Source of the DNA: Chrysomallon squamiferum | Taxonomy: Eukaryota > Mollusca > Gastropoda > Neomphalida > Peltospiridae | NCBI GenBank assembly: GCA_012295275.1 | Contig: CM022671.1 | Location: forward strand, 16,228,956 to 16,292,955 | Reading direction: 5' to 3' | Length of the DNA stretch: 64,000 nucleotides | Part shown: in pieces, positions 1 through 10,800 of the stretch | How the letters are laid out: the number at the start of each line of letters is the position of its first letter | Numbering within the stretch: position 1 is the first letter of the stretch | The notes under the pieces: generated by a model | Database searches by the model: none | What the model was told of the DNA's origin: nothing | Seen by the model: the letters and a program-made list of their open reading frames with translations, nothing else | Translations under genes and position numbers: made by a program

Positions 1-201
1 TCTTGGTCCAGTTTCTACCTCTACGAGCAACACGAGGTCGGCATCGAGCTGGTACAAGCGGTTGACAGCGCCGACGTAGACGATTCCGGTTTCATTGTCA
101 ACAGCGAGGTGGTTGAGGGGATGTCCAAGAGATATGCTGTAGACGAGTTTGCTGAACAATCCGAGAATCATGGAGAGAACTCCAACATTTACAACTAACA
201 T
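1..201 (-). CDS. Plexin, N-terminal start of coding region (partial, first 67 residues)
   Basis: Plexins are single-pass membrane receptors for semaphorins; the extracellular sema domain binds ligand and the cytoplasmic GAP domain signals to small GTPases and the cytoskeleton. Seen here: ATG at 201 (A at -3), with an in-frame TAA at 213-211 upstream, which fixes this start. Residues 1 to about 24 are hydrophobic and read as a signal peptide. From about residue 28 the frame gives [19 protein letters not shown], then RLYQLDADL, then VETGPR, which is the conserved first strand region of the plexin sema domain (pattern HL.V....G.VY.GAVNR.Y.L...L.....TGP). The LYQLDA stretch recalls B-type plexins more than A-type, but 67 residues are too few to decide the class. 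The frame is open to base 1, so the rest of the sema domain lies outside the window. Composition is clearly GC-richer than the surroundings, as expected of an exon. The product is confident; the subclass is inference. Confidence 0.9.
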   Translation of the reverse strand, partial: MLVVNVGVLSMILGLFSKLVYSISLGHPLNHLAVDNETGIVYVGAVNRLYQLDADLVLLVEVETGPR

Positions 202-315
202 TTTTGTCCTTTACTGACTCGCACTCATTCTGTGATATCTGTTTATCCTTCCGTCCTCCGGTAGCATCAATCTGCATTCACACTGGCATCTCCAGTCCAC
301 AGATTATTCACAAGT
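202..315 (-). other. 5'UTR part of the plexin coding exon, with upstream AUGs
   Basis: This is the leader between the splice acceptor and the plexin ATG. It contains AUGs at 289, 277, 267 and 228. The AUG at 289 opens a 4-codon frame including the stop (289-278). The AUG at 267 opens an 18-codon frame ending at the TAA at 213-211, in frame with the main ORF; the AUG at 228 lies inside it. The AUG at 277 opens a 59-codon frame plus stop that overlaps the main ORF out of frame and ends at 98. Such a leader would be expected to lower initiation at the plexin AUG or make it depend on reinitiation. Confidence 0.7.
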
Positions 316-354
316 CTGTAAGTAGTAAAAAAAAAAAATATAAAAAAAAAAATA
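316..354 (-). other. Splice acceptor (3' splice site) of the plexin coding exon
   Basis: Read on the minus strand, two runs of about 11-12 T separated by ATA are followed by ACTACTTACAG and the exon start at 315. This is a near-ideal polypyrimidine tract plus CAG acceptor. It shows that the plexin mRNA has at least one exon further right in this window or beyond. Confidence 0.8.
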
Positions 355-651
355 AAATAAAACCTCATTAAATTACAAAGAACTTCCAATGTCTACACGA
401 ATTAGTTTGTTAATAGCTGATTATCTAATAACAAAAGAGTGTTAAATTAATAACAGAGTGCACAGTAATAATAACTATTGACTGGTGTCTAAGCATTGGG
501 TACAGTCACGGATTCACTCAGTGCTAAATGGGTTAAGTAGATAGTAATTAAAAATTATGTCTGTCCTAATATGGAAAAATGTAATTTTATTGTACTGTTT
601 GTCTTAGTAAGTAGAACAGGCTTATTTGCTGGTATGGTCGATTCATAAGAA

Positions 652-674
652 TTTTTTTTTTTTTTTTTTTTTTT
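652..674. repeat. Poly-T tract
   Basis: About 23 uninterrupted T. It encodes the poly-lysine stretch of a spurious minus-strand reading frame. It may be the tail of a retroposed element, but I see no body attached. Confidence 0.8.
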
Positions 675-790
675 CATAGCTGTTGATACATAAGTGATAG
701 GATAATACATTTTAAAATATAATATTAGACAAATAATATTAGCCATTGTACTTCTATCTGCTATAATAATGAAATCAGTTATAAATTCTA

Positions 791-1137
791 TATTCAACTT
801 CTAAACCAATCATGTAACCATAACTAAGTATATTTGGTCATGTACTTCAAGTAATAAACATTATGTGTCTTTTTAAAGAAGTTTGTTTATTCATAAACTT
901 CAGCTTCTAAATATGTAACCATAAAGAAATACACTTATTCATAAACTTCAGCTTCTAAATATGTAAATTAAAGTCAAAAAAGTTTCTATACATGTAACCA
1001 TAAAGAAGTATGAATAGTCATAAACTTCAGCTACAAAACGTTAACCATAAAGAATTATCACTAGTCATAAACTTCATCTTCTAAACATGTAACCCACAAA
1101 GAATTATGTTCAGTCAAATAATTCAACTTGCTAAACT
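791..1137. repeat. Minisatellite, unit about 50 bp, 5-6 diverged copies
   Basis: The motif 'cataaacttcagcttctaa' followed by 'atgtaaccataaagaa' recurs near 791, 889, 939, 1018 and 1066, with a partial copy near 1115. Copies differ by several bases and one carries an insertion, so the array is old. Confidence 0.85.
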
Positions 1138-3087
1138 AGACCAACATTTTGCTGTTTTTGAAAAACCACTATGACAACCACACACAAAACTTTTTACAGT
1201 TATATTTTGATTTGTCTTCAAACAGATAGGTGCATGTCTCTCTCTCTCCCTCCATGTCTCAGATAAGTAGTCTGGAGGAACCTGGTCTCTCTGTTACACT
1301 CAAGTGAATGAGCTCATGTTACATGCCGTTGTGGTAACTTTTCTCAGCCGCTCAAGTGCTGGCTGGCTCCATCTCAAGTCTTTGAAGTAGATGTATTTCT
1401 GGTGGTGACACCAAAACTGAGTGGCAATTAGCCAAGTAATTAGTCACAGCGAGAGGAAAACCCCACCTTTTTTCACATCCGCAGCAGAACTTTATCATGT
1501 TAATTTATGCAGGAATATGTTTTTTTCCTCTTTTTTTTCCCTAATTTTTTTCAACATTTTTTTTAAAAAAATTCGAAAAACATGTCAATAACTGATATAA
1601 TATTATTTCTAAGAAAGATGTTTTTTGGGGGGACTAAAAGTATATGATGGGAAAGAAAAATGTAGAAATGGATTTTATGCATCTTTTGGTACTTAAGAAT
1701 GATTTTGAGGCATATGTACAGTGGTATGAAAATGGGGCGGGGTAAACATGTCAACAACTATTTACTGATAAAAGTACAGTGGAAATAATAGGAAAAATAA
1801 AGAATCTGAGCTTCTATAAACTGGAATGAAATTTTCATTAAGCAAAACTGAACTGTGCAGTTTGAAGAATTCTCAATTTGTGAACTTTTGTCTCTGCATG
1901 AGATCAAATGTAGAGGGAGAGAAATCTTCAGTATAAAATCAACTTCAACTTAAGATTCTTAACATATCTGCACTTGACTATTTCATAAAGAAATTTAAAA
2001 ATGTTACAAGTTTACCAGTTTTTACATCATAAACATAGATGAGATTCGTAGATGAGTTATACATGTTACAAGATTTGTAACAAAAAACAACACCACCATG
2101 AAATAGATGAATGTCTTTTTGTATAGATAAAAACAAAAAACCCATCTTTTTCAAATATCTTCAGTATTTCCTTAATCTTAGGCTAAAAGGAATACAAAAC
2201 ATCACTTTTTTCTTTATACTATATTAAATGTTTTAACATTGATCCATATTTTATTTTCTCATAGGAAAAGATAATTTGAAACAGATATTCAGTAACTGCA
2301 ACAAACATAATTAGGGCATTAGCTTGACACTGCTCCAATCTAGAAAAAACTTGTTACATCACTTTTTTTTTTTTTTTAAACTTAACTATTTCAGCTTCTA
2401 TTAGATTTTACCACATCATTAAACACAATAACAATCTTAAAAATAACAACTAAACAAGATTTTCAGTCTGACCAAATCTTCTAACACATCAGAGCCTATA
2501 GACTTTTAACCAACTGAACACTCTTAAAACATATTTTCTCAAAAGACACTTAAAAATATAACTTCCTTCTTTTTTTTTCTTGACATCCAGACAGATGAAA
2601 GTATCGGTTACATTTAAAACATAACAGAAATCCAAATTTTGTTTAAAAAAATCAAAACGAAATGTTTAGGAAAATAAAAGCTGCCAACACATAGATGTAT
2701 TGACATGGAGTCCCAAGAGCACAACCATCTGCCCTTTACATAACATCAGCCCACCATGATGAAATTAGCATCAAAGGGTGGCAGTCTACTGCAATTTGTA
2801 TACAACAGTTAGCAGGCAATAAATTTTATACCATCTGGGGCGTGACATGAATCTTTCAATGCTCGGAAGAAACATCCCAGCATGCAACGGGAAGAGTTGG
2901 TTAAGAATGAAGTAAGACCATGGAGGGAGGATGCTGGCCACATCTTTGTTTGCATCATCATAAAACGTTAGCTGTAAATCTGAAACAAGTTTACACACCT
3001 TGTCAGAGGCCAGGTGTGAGCCATCAAGGAAACAGTGCATACCGAAACCATTCGCTTTGCATCCAGAACACACGGACCTTTAATAGC

Positions 3088-3300
3088 GTTAGCTGTACCT
3101 TAGATGTCCTCGATAAACTTTCAGTCGATCAGCCAGGGAAAAGGGGCCATCAAACGAAACACAGATTTATGACTTTTGCAACAGGATGAAAAAGTTTGGT
3201 CCTTAAATGGTATAAGCTGTAACACCTATTACCATTTAGATGTCCTCGATAAACTTTGGGTCGTTCAGGCAGGGAAATGTCCATTAGCCACACCAACATT
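3088..3300. repeat. Imperfect tandem duplication, period 136 bp
   Basis: The 22-base string beginning ttagatgtcctcgataaac occurs at 3100 and again at 3236. Related flanks (cagggaaa, then atttatgactttgc) follow both copies. The left copy lies in a block of higher complexity (2760-3090) whose overlapping frames on both strands (to about 95 codons) match nothing I recognise. Confidence 0.8.
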
Positions 3301-3424
3301 TATGACTTTGCCAAACAAAACTTGGAATGCCAAATTGATGCTTAATGAACAGTGAACAAAAACCTGAACATCAAAGGGGCAAAATTAGAAATGGAAAGTT
3401 ATATATAGCAGAAATAGTTGCAGT

Positions 3425-3508
3425 AGAACTAGTAGTGGTGGTAGTAGTGGTATTGTTGGTTGTGGTGGTGGTAGTGGTGATGATAATGGTGGTAATAGTG
3501 ATAATAAA
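3425..3508. repeat. Degenerate GTG/GTA trinucleotide repeat
   Basis: A stretch of imperfect GTG, GTA and GAT triplets running into an AT-rich tail. No open frame of note uses it. Confidence 0.8.
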
Positions 3509-4617
3509 AAAATAAATTAATGTTGTAATAATTTTCAAAAAACGGAAGACAAGTATTTATAAATACTTAAACCTTAAATAACAGAGAAATAACACAATAA
3601 AAATAAATTATAATTAAAATTAATTTTATACAAAAATATAATTTACTAATTATAAAAAAAACCTATTTCTTTTTATCAGAATAAAATTCACAAATAATGA
3701 CAACTATTTTGCTCTCCAAAGATTTTAAAAAACCAAAAAAATTATTATATATATATACATACACACACACAGACAGACAGACACACACACTGACATGTAC
3801 CTCAGTAAACACCCACATATTAATATTTTTATCAGCATATTCAACAACAAAATAACTACACTCACAATTAATCAATGAACAATAAATTAAATTATATTTA
3901 ATACAAAATATTGACTACAACAATATGAAATAAAAATGTCTCACAATGGCAATGAAAATCCATCAATCCAAACAGCAGTGTATATCAGTCCTTTAAATAA
4001 ATAAAAACAAGCTTCAGTTTGTGATGGTCACCACCAGCAGTCATAAAGACAGTATCCAGATTGTAGACTTCACCACCTGCAAGGTCATGTGGTCAATGGG
4101 CTACTGGCAGAAGTCTATGTACTGACCAGTGGTCAGTGTGTGACTTAACTAGCTTGATTAGACCCAATGGGACTGGGCAGGCAGCTGAGGGGAGGAGCCA
4201 AAGACCGACAAAGTTCATGTATACTTTCACAATTCACATCTGTGATAAATAGTCAAGCAGAATTTACATGCCCCTGGAATTAATCATCAGAGTCCAGTGG
4301 GGTTTTTAGCTCAAGCCACACAGAATGAATAAGTTATTGCATTTTTTATTTTATTTTTCACCTTGGACATAGATGATGCAGATAAAAAATTTCTAGATTA
4401 ATGGTAAGAGCTTCAAAAATACATTATTGCCATCATAGGCAAGAAAGAGGATTCTGGTTAGAACAGGAAATAAAAGCTCATCACAGGGTACTACTGACTG
4501 TATGATAACAGTTTTTAAGAAAATGTATTCATTTCTTTTTACATTGTTGAATCAATCATTTTCTTCACTGTTTTTCTGAAGTTTCCTTTTGTCTTTTAAA
4601 GCAGACAATGTTGAGTT

Positions 4618-4857
4618 ACACATTTCTACTAAACTAGTCAGTTGTCATATTCCTACTGGAATAACTAGTTCTGAAGTTGTTTATAAATTTATGCTGAACT
4701 TGACTAACAAGCTGCAACATCCCTACTACGTTAATCTAGGATGCTTGCTGTTCGCACACATTTCTACTAGACTAGACTAGTAAGTTGTTCAAAAATGTCT
4801 ACCAGACTAGACTAGTAGGTTGTTCACACACTTCTACTAGACCAGACCAGAGGTTTG
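4618..4857. repeat. Diverged minisatellite with core 'ttctactagactagactagta'
   Basis: The last three copies (about 4760, 4797 and 4828) are close, with a spacing of roughly 31-37 bases, and share 'gttgttc' after the core. More degraded copies extend left to about 4618. Confidence 0.75.
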
Positions 4858-4922
4858 CTCCTGCTAACCAAACTCACCTGTGCATTCTTTCCACTAAATT
4901 TAACAAAAACTCAGGGGAGCAT

Positions 4923-5108
4923 TCAAAGCGACATCATCGGTGATTCGATATCAAAGTTTGATAAGCAGCATGCAGAAAGTGACATGTGTTTTCCATTGCT
5001 GCCGTTACACACATCATTAACATTGGCTTCATCAAGCTGCAGGAACATCTCTGCATTCACCCTCATGAAAAATTCACTCTTCTTGTTTATTACTCTTTGT
5101 TTAAACGC
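4923..5108 (-). pseudogene. Unidentified protein-like open segment, 61 codons, possibly a decayed element or exon
   Basis: On the minus strand a frame is open from just after a TAA at 5111-5109 to a TGA at 4925-4923. It includes MFLQLDEANVNDVCNG and SNGKHMSLSACC and has an internal ATG at about residue 15. The composition is acidic/polar with four Cys, unlike the lysine- and phenylalanine-rich noise frames nearby. Just beyond, at 4878, is a strong donor sequence (CACAG|GTGAGT), but the stop lies before it. I do not recognise a family. It could be a fossil of a mobile-element ORF, an exon in another frame, or chance. Confidence 0.25.
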
Positions 5109-5264
5109 TTACTCAACTCAAAATTGAGTTCATATATATATATTTTTTTATTATTTTTTTTTTTTTATTGTGTGTGTGGATCTGGCAGTTTAAGAAAAGC
5201 TTGTGCAAATTAGTTCATTTTGTACTATAACAGTTTATGTTTAATTGTATTATATATTATTCTT

Positions 5265-5286
5265 ATCATCATCATCATCATCATCA
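5265..5286. repeat. (ATC)n microsatellite
   Basis: Seven perfect ATC/TCA triplets, followed by a short ATT run. Confidence 0.9.
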
Positions 5287-5622
5287 AAATTATTATTATT
5301 AATACTGTTATTGCAGCATCACTACTACTACCACTGCTACAACTTAATTGAGTCAAGTACAGGCTTGTTTTTTTTTTTAAAAATCAGAAGAAACAATATC
5401 AAAAATTAAACAAACAGGATGAGAAAAAATTGTGTTTACTGAAAATGCTTTTAATATATTTTGTTTTAAAAAATAATGGAAAAAAAAAAAAAAAAATAAC
5501 AAACACCAAAACAACAGATCAAATAAAACAATAGGGAAATACATCTAAGAACCACCAATCACACCAACAAATGCTTGAAAAGCCAAGGACTGTTGACTTA
5601 GCAATAAACTCTTCACTTTAAT

Positions 5623-5874
5623 TTAACGACTTTCTCTCATTGATCTCAAACCTCTGTGTTTCTTTAGCATTACCAGTAAACACACTAGGGCCCGTGGGTT
5701 AAAATGGTAGAAAAATAGCCAAATTATGAGAGCGAAATTTGAGTAGGGGCAGCTTCGTGTCTCAAATGAAGGAAATAAAGTTTTCAACAGCTCATATTCA
5801 TATCCGGTCCGGTCAGTATAATCAGAGGTCAAACATTTTATGACACCTCTAATTTTTACAACTTGCATATACAT
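5623..5874 (-). other. Unidentified open frame of 83 codons in a higher-complexity block
   Basis: The block from about 5600 to 5880 is more complex than its flanks and holds an open minus-strand frame with stretches such as DYTDRTGYEYELLKTLFPSF and PRALVCLLVMLKKHRG. It also contains CpG dinucleotides and the string gggcccgtgggtt, unusual for the surrounding AT-rich DNA. I recognise no domain. A piece of a dispersed repeat is the likeliest reading; a real small gene is not supported. Confidence 0.2.
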
Positions 5875-6110
5875 AGGCGAAAAACAAGTATTGTAAATTT
5901 AAAACAAAAAAAAGGGTGAACCTATTTATTTATTAAATTAAAACTTTTGGTATGACAACTCTGATTTTCACAATTTGGTAAAAAAACAAAAGAATGATAT
6001 TTTAAATATAAAACAGAAATAATAAATTTATTCATTAATTAGTAGCTTCTAAGTGGTTTTGTTTGTTTTTATGTGATTTATATTTTATATTAGAAAAAAG
6101 GCATGTTTAC

Positions 6111-6133
6111 ATATATATATATATATATATATA
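6111..6133. repeat. (AT)n microsatellite
   Basis: Eleven AT units running into an imperfect CA/TG stretch. Confidence 0.9.
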
Positions 6134-6447
6134 AACACACATGCACACATTGTTTGATTTTAAAAAATACATTTTTTAAAGCAATAGTAAAAATCAGATA
6201 AACACTAATATATTACAGTCTGTATATGAAAGGATTAAACATAAAAAAAAATCATCAGCAACAAGGGAATAATTATTTTTTAATTTTCTATACTTGGAAA
6301 CTATAGAGAAGATTACATGAAAAAAGATACAGAAAAAACTAAAATCAGCTTAACATGTTAGATGTAAAATATTAATCAATAGATTACTTATTGATATAAC
6401 CTTGTTCAAAGTAAAAAAAACACAAAAATTAATTTGCTAATGGAATT

Positions 6448-6709
6448 GTCTGAATAGCTCAATAGCACAGGACTAGCTTGAGGACCAATAGCTTGTATGA
6501 TCTATTCCCCTTGTGCAATCTCTGGAATAATACCCCAATCCAGCCAGTTCCCAGCCATGGCTGTTATCAAAAGTTGTGTGTTTATGTGTCTGTGTCTTTA
6601 TAAGATGTTGTCATATAATGTCTTTCTAATAATTATTATCTTATTTCCAACAGCCCCCAAATTAACAAATATTAAATAAAACAAATTAATTAATTATTAA
6701 TAATAATAA

Positions 6710-6764
<55 letters not shown>
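6448..6764 (+). mobile_element. tRNA-derived SINE with (AATA)n tail
   Basis: The head at about 6450-6515 has an A-box-like TAGCTCAATAGCAC and, 34 bases on, a B-box-like GATCTATTCCCC (compare GTTCGATTCCCC). In tRNAs and tRNA-derived SINEs these two boxes form the internal RNA polymerase III promoter. A tRNA-unrelated body follows (ttgtgcaatctctggaataa onward), and the element ends in a TAATAA/AATA simple repeat of about 60 bases (6700-6764), as is common for SINE tails. The B box is mutated, so this copy is probably inactive. Confidence 0.65.
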
Positions 6765-7069
6765 AGAGATAATAAAAAATAAAAAGATAGGCAGCTAAGT
6801 ATTTATTTTTTAATGTTATTAGATATAATACGATTGATGTCTAATAGCAATTAATTACAAATTTTTGTTTTTTATTAAATGTAGTAAAATCTGTTTTCTA
6901 ATATAGTTTCACCAACCAATCTGTTGTATCATTCACATTTTTATAAGCCTTAACAATGGTTAAAAAGATGAAAAAAACTATTACTGAGAATACATATTAA
7001 CACGTAACTTGAGAACACTAGTAGGAAATAACTATTCTATAATCTGTTTAATTCTCAACTGTGATCACA

Positions 7070-7400
7070 AACAGATGAAAATTTACACTTAATTCATCTT
7101 TGTACTTGCTTGTCCTATTTCAGTAAAGCTCATCTGTTGGTTAATTTCATTTTATATTTTAACAATTTTACTGCAGTGAAAACTTACACTGAAAAGGACA
7201 GACACATCTTTATAGCTGTATATCCCATTTCAATTAACTTCATCTGCTGGCTATTTCCATTTTAAATTTATTAAATTCTCCTACAATGAAAACTTACACT
7301 GAAAATCATCTTTTATCACTGAATGCTGTCCTATTCCAATTAAATTCATCTGTTGGTTAATTTCATTCAACATGTTCAAAATTTTACTACAATGAAAACC
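7070..7400. repeat. Minisatellite, unit about 108 bp, about three copies
   Basis: The string catctgttggttaatttc occurs at 7131, 7241 (variant) and 7347. The string tgaaaacttacactgaaaa occurs between copies near 7177 and 7287. Units are diverged. Confidence 0.85.
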
Positions 7401-9099
7401 ATGTCCTAATTACATTAGCACAGTAGGAAACAAAGAGTGCATTCCATCCCCCCACCCCATCCCGCCAGGTCTAAATAAAGTCTCATGGTCTGTTTGTAAT
7501 TACAAGCAGCTGACCTTAAAACAATGGACCTCCATGTTTCCTACTGTTTCCAGCTGCAGTGGAAAACTGTGAGTGTGTAAAAATCTATCTGCATCAGCTT
7601 TGATGTCAGTAGGGGATTTCCCCACAAAGGATGCGATATGAGTGATAGAGGAAAAGATATTCACATGGAAATTCTGACAGATATAATTAGACAAAGTTTG
7701 AATCGAAACTCATCACTGTCCCAGACTGAGTCATGACATTATCTTCACATACAGTGAATTAATATACAGAGACCATTGTGGTAAAAACTCATTACATCAA
7801 TGAATCCATGTGACCAGAAACAAACTGGAGCAGTGAATTAAACCACAATCATATTAATTAATTATTTGCTGGGAAAGTGAAGATTTCACAGACTTTATAT
7901 AACAGAATCATCTTTGTTAAGAATTTGTAAGATATTTAACTGTACGTAAACTCAAATAATATTGATATATATATATGGTATCATATAACAATAACAATTT
8001 TTAAAAAGTTATTAAATGATGTAAGTATATTATCTTAAACTGTATGTTTAATTTTATATGTTTAAACTCTAGCAGCAACAGTTCTTTTTAAAAAGCAACT
8101 TTAAAAGAAATATGTGCACAACCTTCTTGCTTGAAACTGATATTTAGAAATGTTGAAAACATAAATGTTAATGTTTTTATTACATTATTTAAACGAGCTT
8201 TATAAGACCATGGAACCAGAAATCTTTCTGCCAGCAGGAATCTTTGTGAGATTGTTTAAAAACAAACCAGCTGAGAAAATTATGTCTGCAATGTTTTCAA
8301 GTCATGACACTAAGCATATACATATCCTCCAGATCCTGAAATAATGTTATGAAAATTAAATTACTGCCAGTTTTCCATATTTTTTTTATAAGATAATTCT
8401 TCATTTTCTCAATAACATATTCTTCAGTTTCACTATATATTCCTCACAAAACCATAAAAAGCTGCTAAACAAGAAAGTCCTGGAATTCCATTTGACACAA
8501 GGAGCGTGTAATTGTGGCTGTGTTTTGTCACATACCAGTAAGTACAGCACATTTGACTACAATGGACTCTGGCACAGAAATGTGACAGCCAATACTTTAA
8601 AATAACCAAAACAATATGTTGTTAACTCAGTTCAACTGTTGCAAATATGCTGCATGGAAACACATTTGTGTTTTGTCTACATACGTTCTTGGCATTCTTT
8701 TAATGAAAACAAAAATATCCTTGTTCAGCAAATTCATATGTTATAATTATTATTTTTAATTAATGTTTAGACTGTTTATAATGAATTTAAGTTTTTTTAA
8801 ACTTCTGAATGAATGAATGACCGATTGTTTAATAATATATTTTATCAGATATCAGATGTCAAACATATGGTTTTATATATCATAATATAGCTTATATATG
8901 AGAAAGGAAATGCACAGAACATAACATCGCCTGATTTTACTGATTAGCAATAACATGTCATTTTATATCCACCTACCCTTAGGCAGGAAAACATATCACA
9001 CCTTTTGGTAAGGCAGGTTGGTGTTGAGCAATGACAGAGGTAGGAAATAGATAAAACTGGACATGAAGAGGTTTTTGGCAACAGAGCTACAGGTCTCAC

Positions 9100-9208
9100 C
9101 TCTGTAATGAGAAATACTTCAGGATAAGAAAAAAACTGATCACATTGTCTTCTCACATTCCTCAGAATATCCTGGTACTCCTCCAGCACTGTGGTGGCTC
9201 CCACAACA
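9100..9208 (-). other. Candidate coding exon, 109 nt, product unknown
   Basis: On the minus strand, GTGCTGTTACAG precedes 9208 and ACAGAG|GTGAGA follows 9100. Between them one frame is fully open for 36 codons after a leading T: VVGATTVLEEYQDILRN, then VRRQCDQFFSYPEVF, then LITE. GTG, CTG, GAG, TAC and CAG codons are well represented, which is unusual here. I do not recognise the family. It sits inside the inferred plexin 5'UTR intron on the same strand, so if real it belongs to a nested or alternative transcript. The flanking polypyrimidine tract is weak. Confidence 0.35.
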
Positions 9209-9372
9209 CTGTAACAGCACAAACTGCATGCAATCTGAACACCACATGATGCTGAGAAAAGGCAACACTAGGAGGAGATACCAAGGAGATTTAACCTCTC
9301 TGCTATCCAGTGTCTTACATACACACGTACATGTCAGAGACTGAGGTGCATTAAAGTGCTGAGCCCATCAAG

Positions 9373-9490
9373 CAAACCAGCAACGACAGCTATCTGTAGG
9401 TTTCAGCATACCTGAGCAATTGTTCTGACACTTGCAGCTTTCTGCTTCAGCAAAACACGGCTGGAAAATGAATCCTTCCCAGTGTTAGGT
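9373..9490 (-). other. Short Cys-rich open segment with splice-like borders
   Basis: Upstream of the previous candidate on the same strand, GATTCATTTTCCAG and TGCTCAG|GTATGC bracket 49 bases. The frame through it reads CFAEAESCKCQNNCSG and continues open to a TGA near 9373. There is no start codon. The open frames do not join in phase with the 9100-9208 candidate. Probably chance, kept as a low-confidence note. Confidence 0.15.
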
Positions 9491-9678
9491 AACACCATAT
9501 GTCACTGACCATATTATTTCAGTTTAATTGTGGGTTATCTTTAACAGGTTTCAGTTATGAAAATTGTTCATGCACACCTCACATGAACATAACCAAGGAT
9601 GTTTGGCAAAATAATGTGAACAAAAGGAATGTTTAATTTTAAACAGCAAGCAAAGCAATTATTTGTATTAAATCATTC

Positions 9679-9746
9679 ATACATACATTCATACATACAT
9701 ACATACATACATACATACATGCACATACATACATAAATAAATACAT
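9679..9746. repeat. (ACAT)n microsatellite
   Basis: About fifteen ACAT/CATA units with a few interruptions. Confidence 0.9.
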
Positions 9747-10699
9747 ATTTCACTATCAAATCACTAATCTTGACAGTATTATTAATTTTATTGATGCTTA
9801 ATTTCTTTCTTCTATTGATTCATTTCAACCATTCTGAAAAGGAGTTTTAAAACAATTTTTTTTAAGATATGGATTAGTTCAAAACTGATTTAAACACAAA
9901 TGTAAACATATTTCTTTTACATTAAAGTTGGTATTAAATCTTGAAAACAAAATAAGAAATTGTTCAGACTGGATTTATTTTTTGTTTCCTTATGTCATAC
10001 ACGAGTATAAAAAAATAGGTGATAAGCTTATTTTTTGTCTTACAACACAGACAAGTATAGAACATAAACAACTACTAGTATAATTCCACAGATTTTGAAA
10101 CGAGAATACAGAGGAAGAGATAATTGAGATGCAACCACCATGGCCTGTTTCCGATCCTGACATTTAACAAAGAGATAAAACACAACATTTACCATCATTT
10201 CTAAATGTGGTCTTTGGCTGCAATTAACTGTTTGGCCCATCTCCATTTAGCGTGTGTGTTATCGGCTTGTGTAAAAGGTTTTTCTCCGATAAACAGAGTG
10301 CTGGAACATGGCTTGCAATGTTACACAAGCTGGCAAAATCTGAACAATAAACATTGTCATAGTACATTAAGATAAGAAGACCAACCAAGAAGAAATTGCA
10401 GAACTATTTGTGTCAAAGTCTACTGTTACCAAAACCCTGGGCACATCATCAATCTTAGACTGGATGCAGGTATTGTGTTCACCTTACTCACAGATTATAT
10501 AACAGAGAGCAAATCAGCAACACATACCAGGTAAATGAGATCATCAGAGTACTTCAGTCTTTATCTAATGCGTCTCAGTGTATAATTGTAAAGACAAATA
10601 TTTTAGATTTTTTTTCTTAAAATTACTTTTAAAAATACAGTGATTGCAAAATAACACAAAAAGTCTACAGAAAATTAATCTCAAAAGATCCATCCATTT

Positions 10700-10800
10700 T
10701 GGAAGGAGAATCAAGCAGTAAAGCTTCATGGCCAAATGGAAAAACATCCAGAAGTTTTACATCTGAATGAGAATCAAGCACTAAGGTTCCATGTTCCATG
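10700..10800. repeat. Short tandem duplication, period about 63 bp
   Basis: The string gagaatcaagcagtaaagcttcatg at about 10708 recurs as gagaatcaagcactaaggttccatg at about 10771. It accounts for the repeated LDS motifs in a spurious minus-strand frame (10665-10979). Confidence 0.7.

Noticed and set aside
318-323. GTAAGT on the plus strand as a splice donor
   Set aside because: It is the complement of the minus-strand acceptor ACTTACAG. The coding evidence is entirely on the minus strand and no plus-strand exon precedes it.
2786-3189. Opposing frames of 95 (minus) and 89 (plus) codons
   Set aside because: No domain is recognised, and the plus frame runs into a tandem duplication at 3100. 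A unique noncoding block is the simpler reading.
6448-6520. An intact tRNA gene
   Set aside because: The B box is mutated, acceptor-stem pairing is not evident, and a SINE-type body and tail follow.
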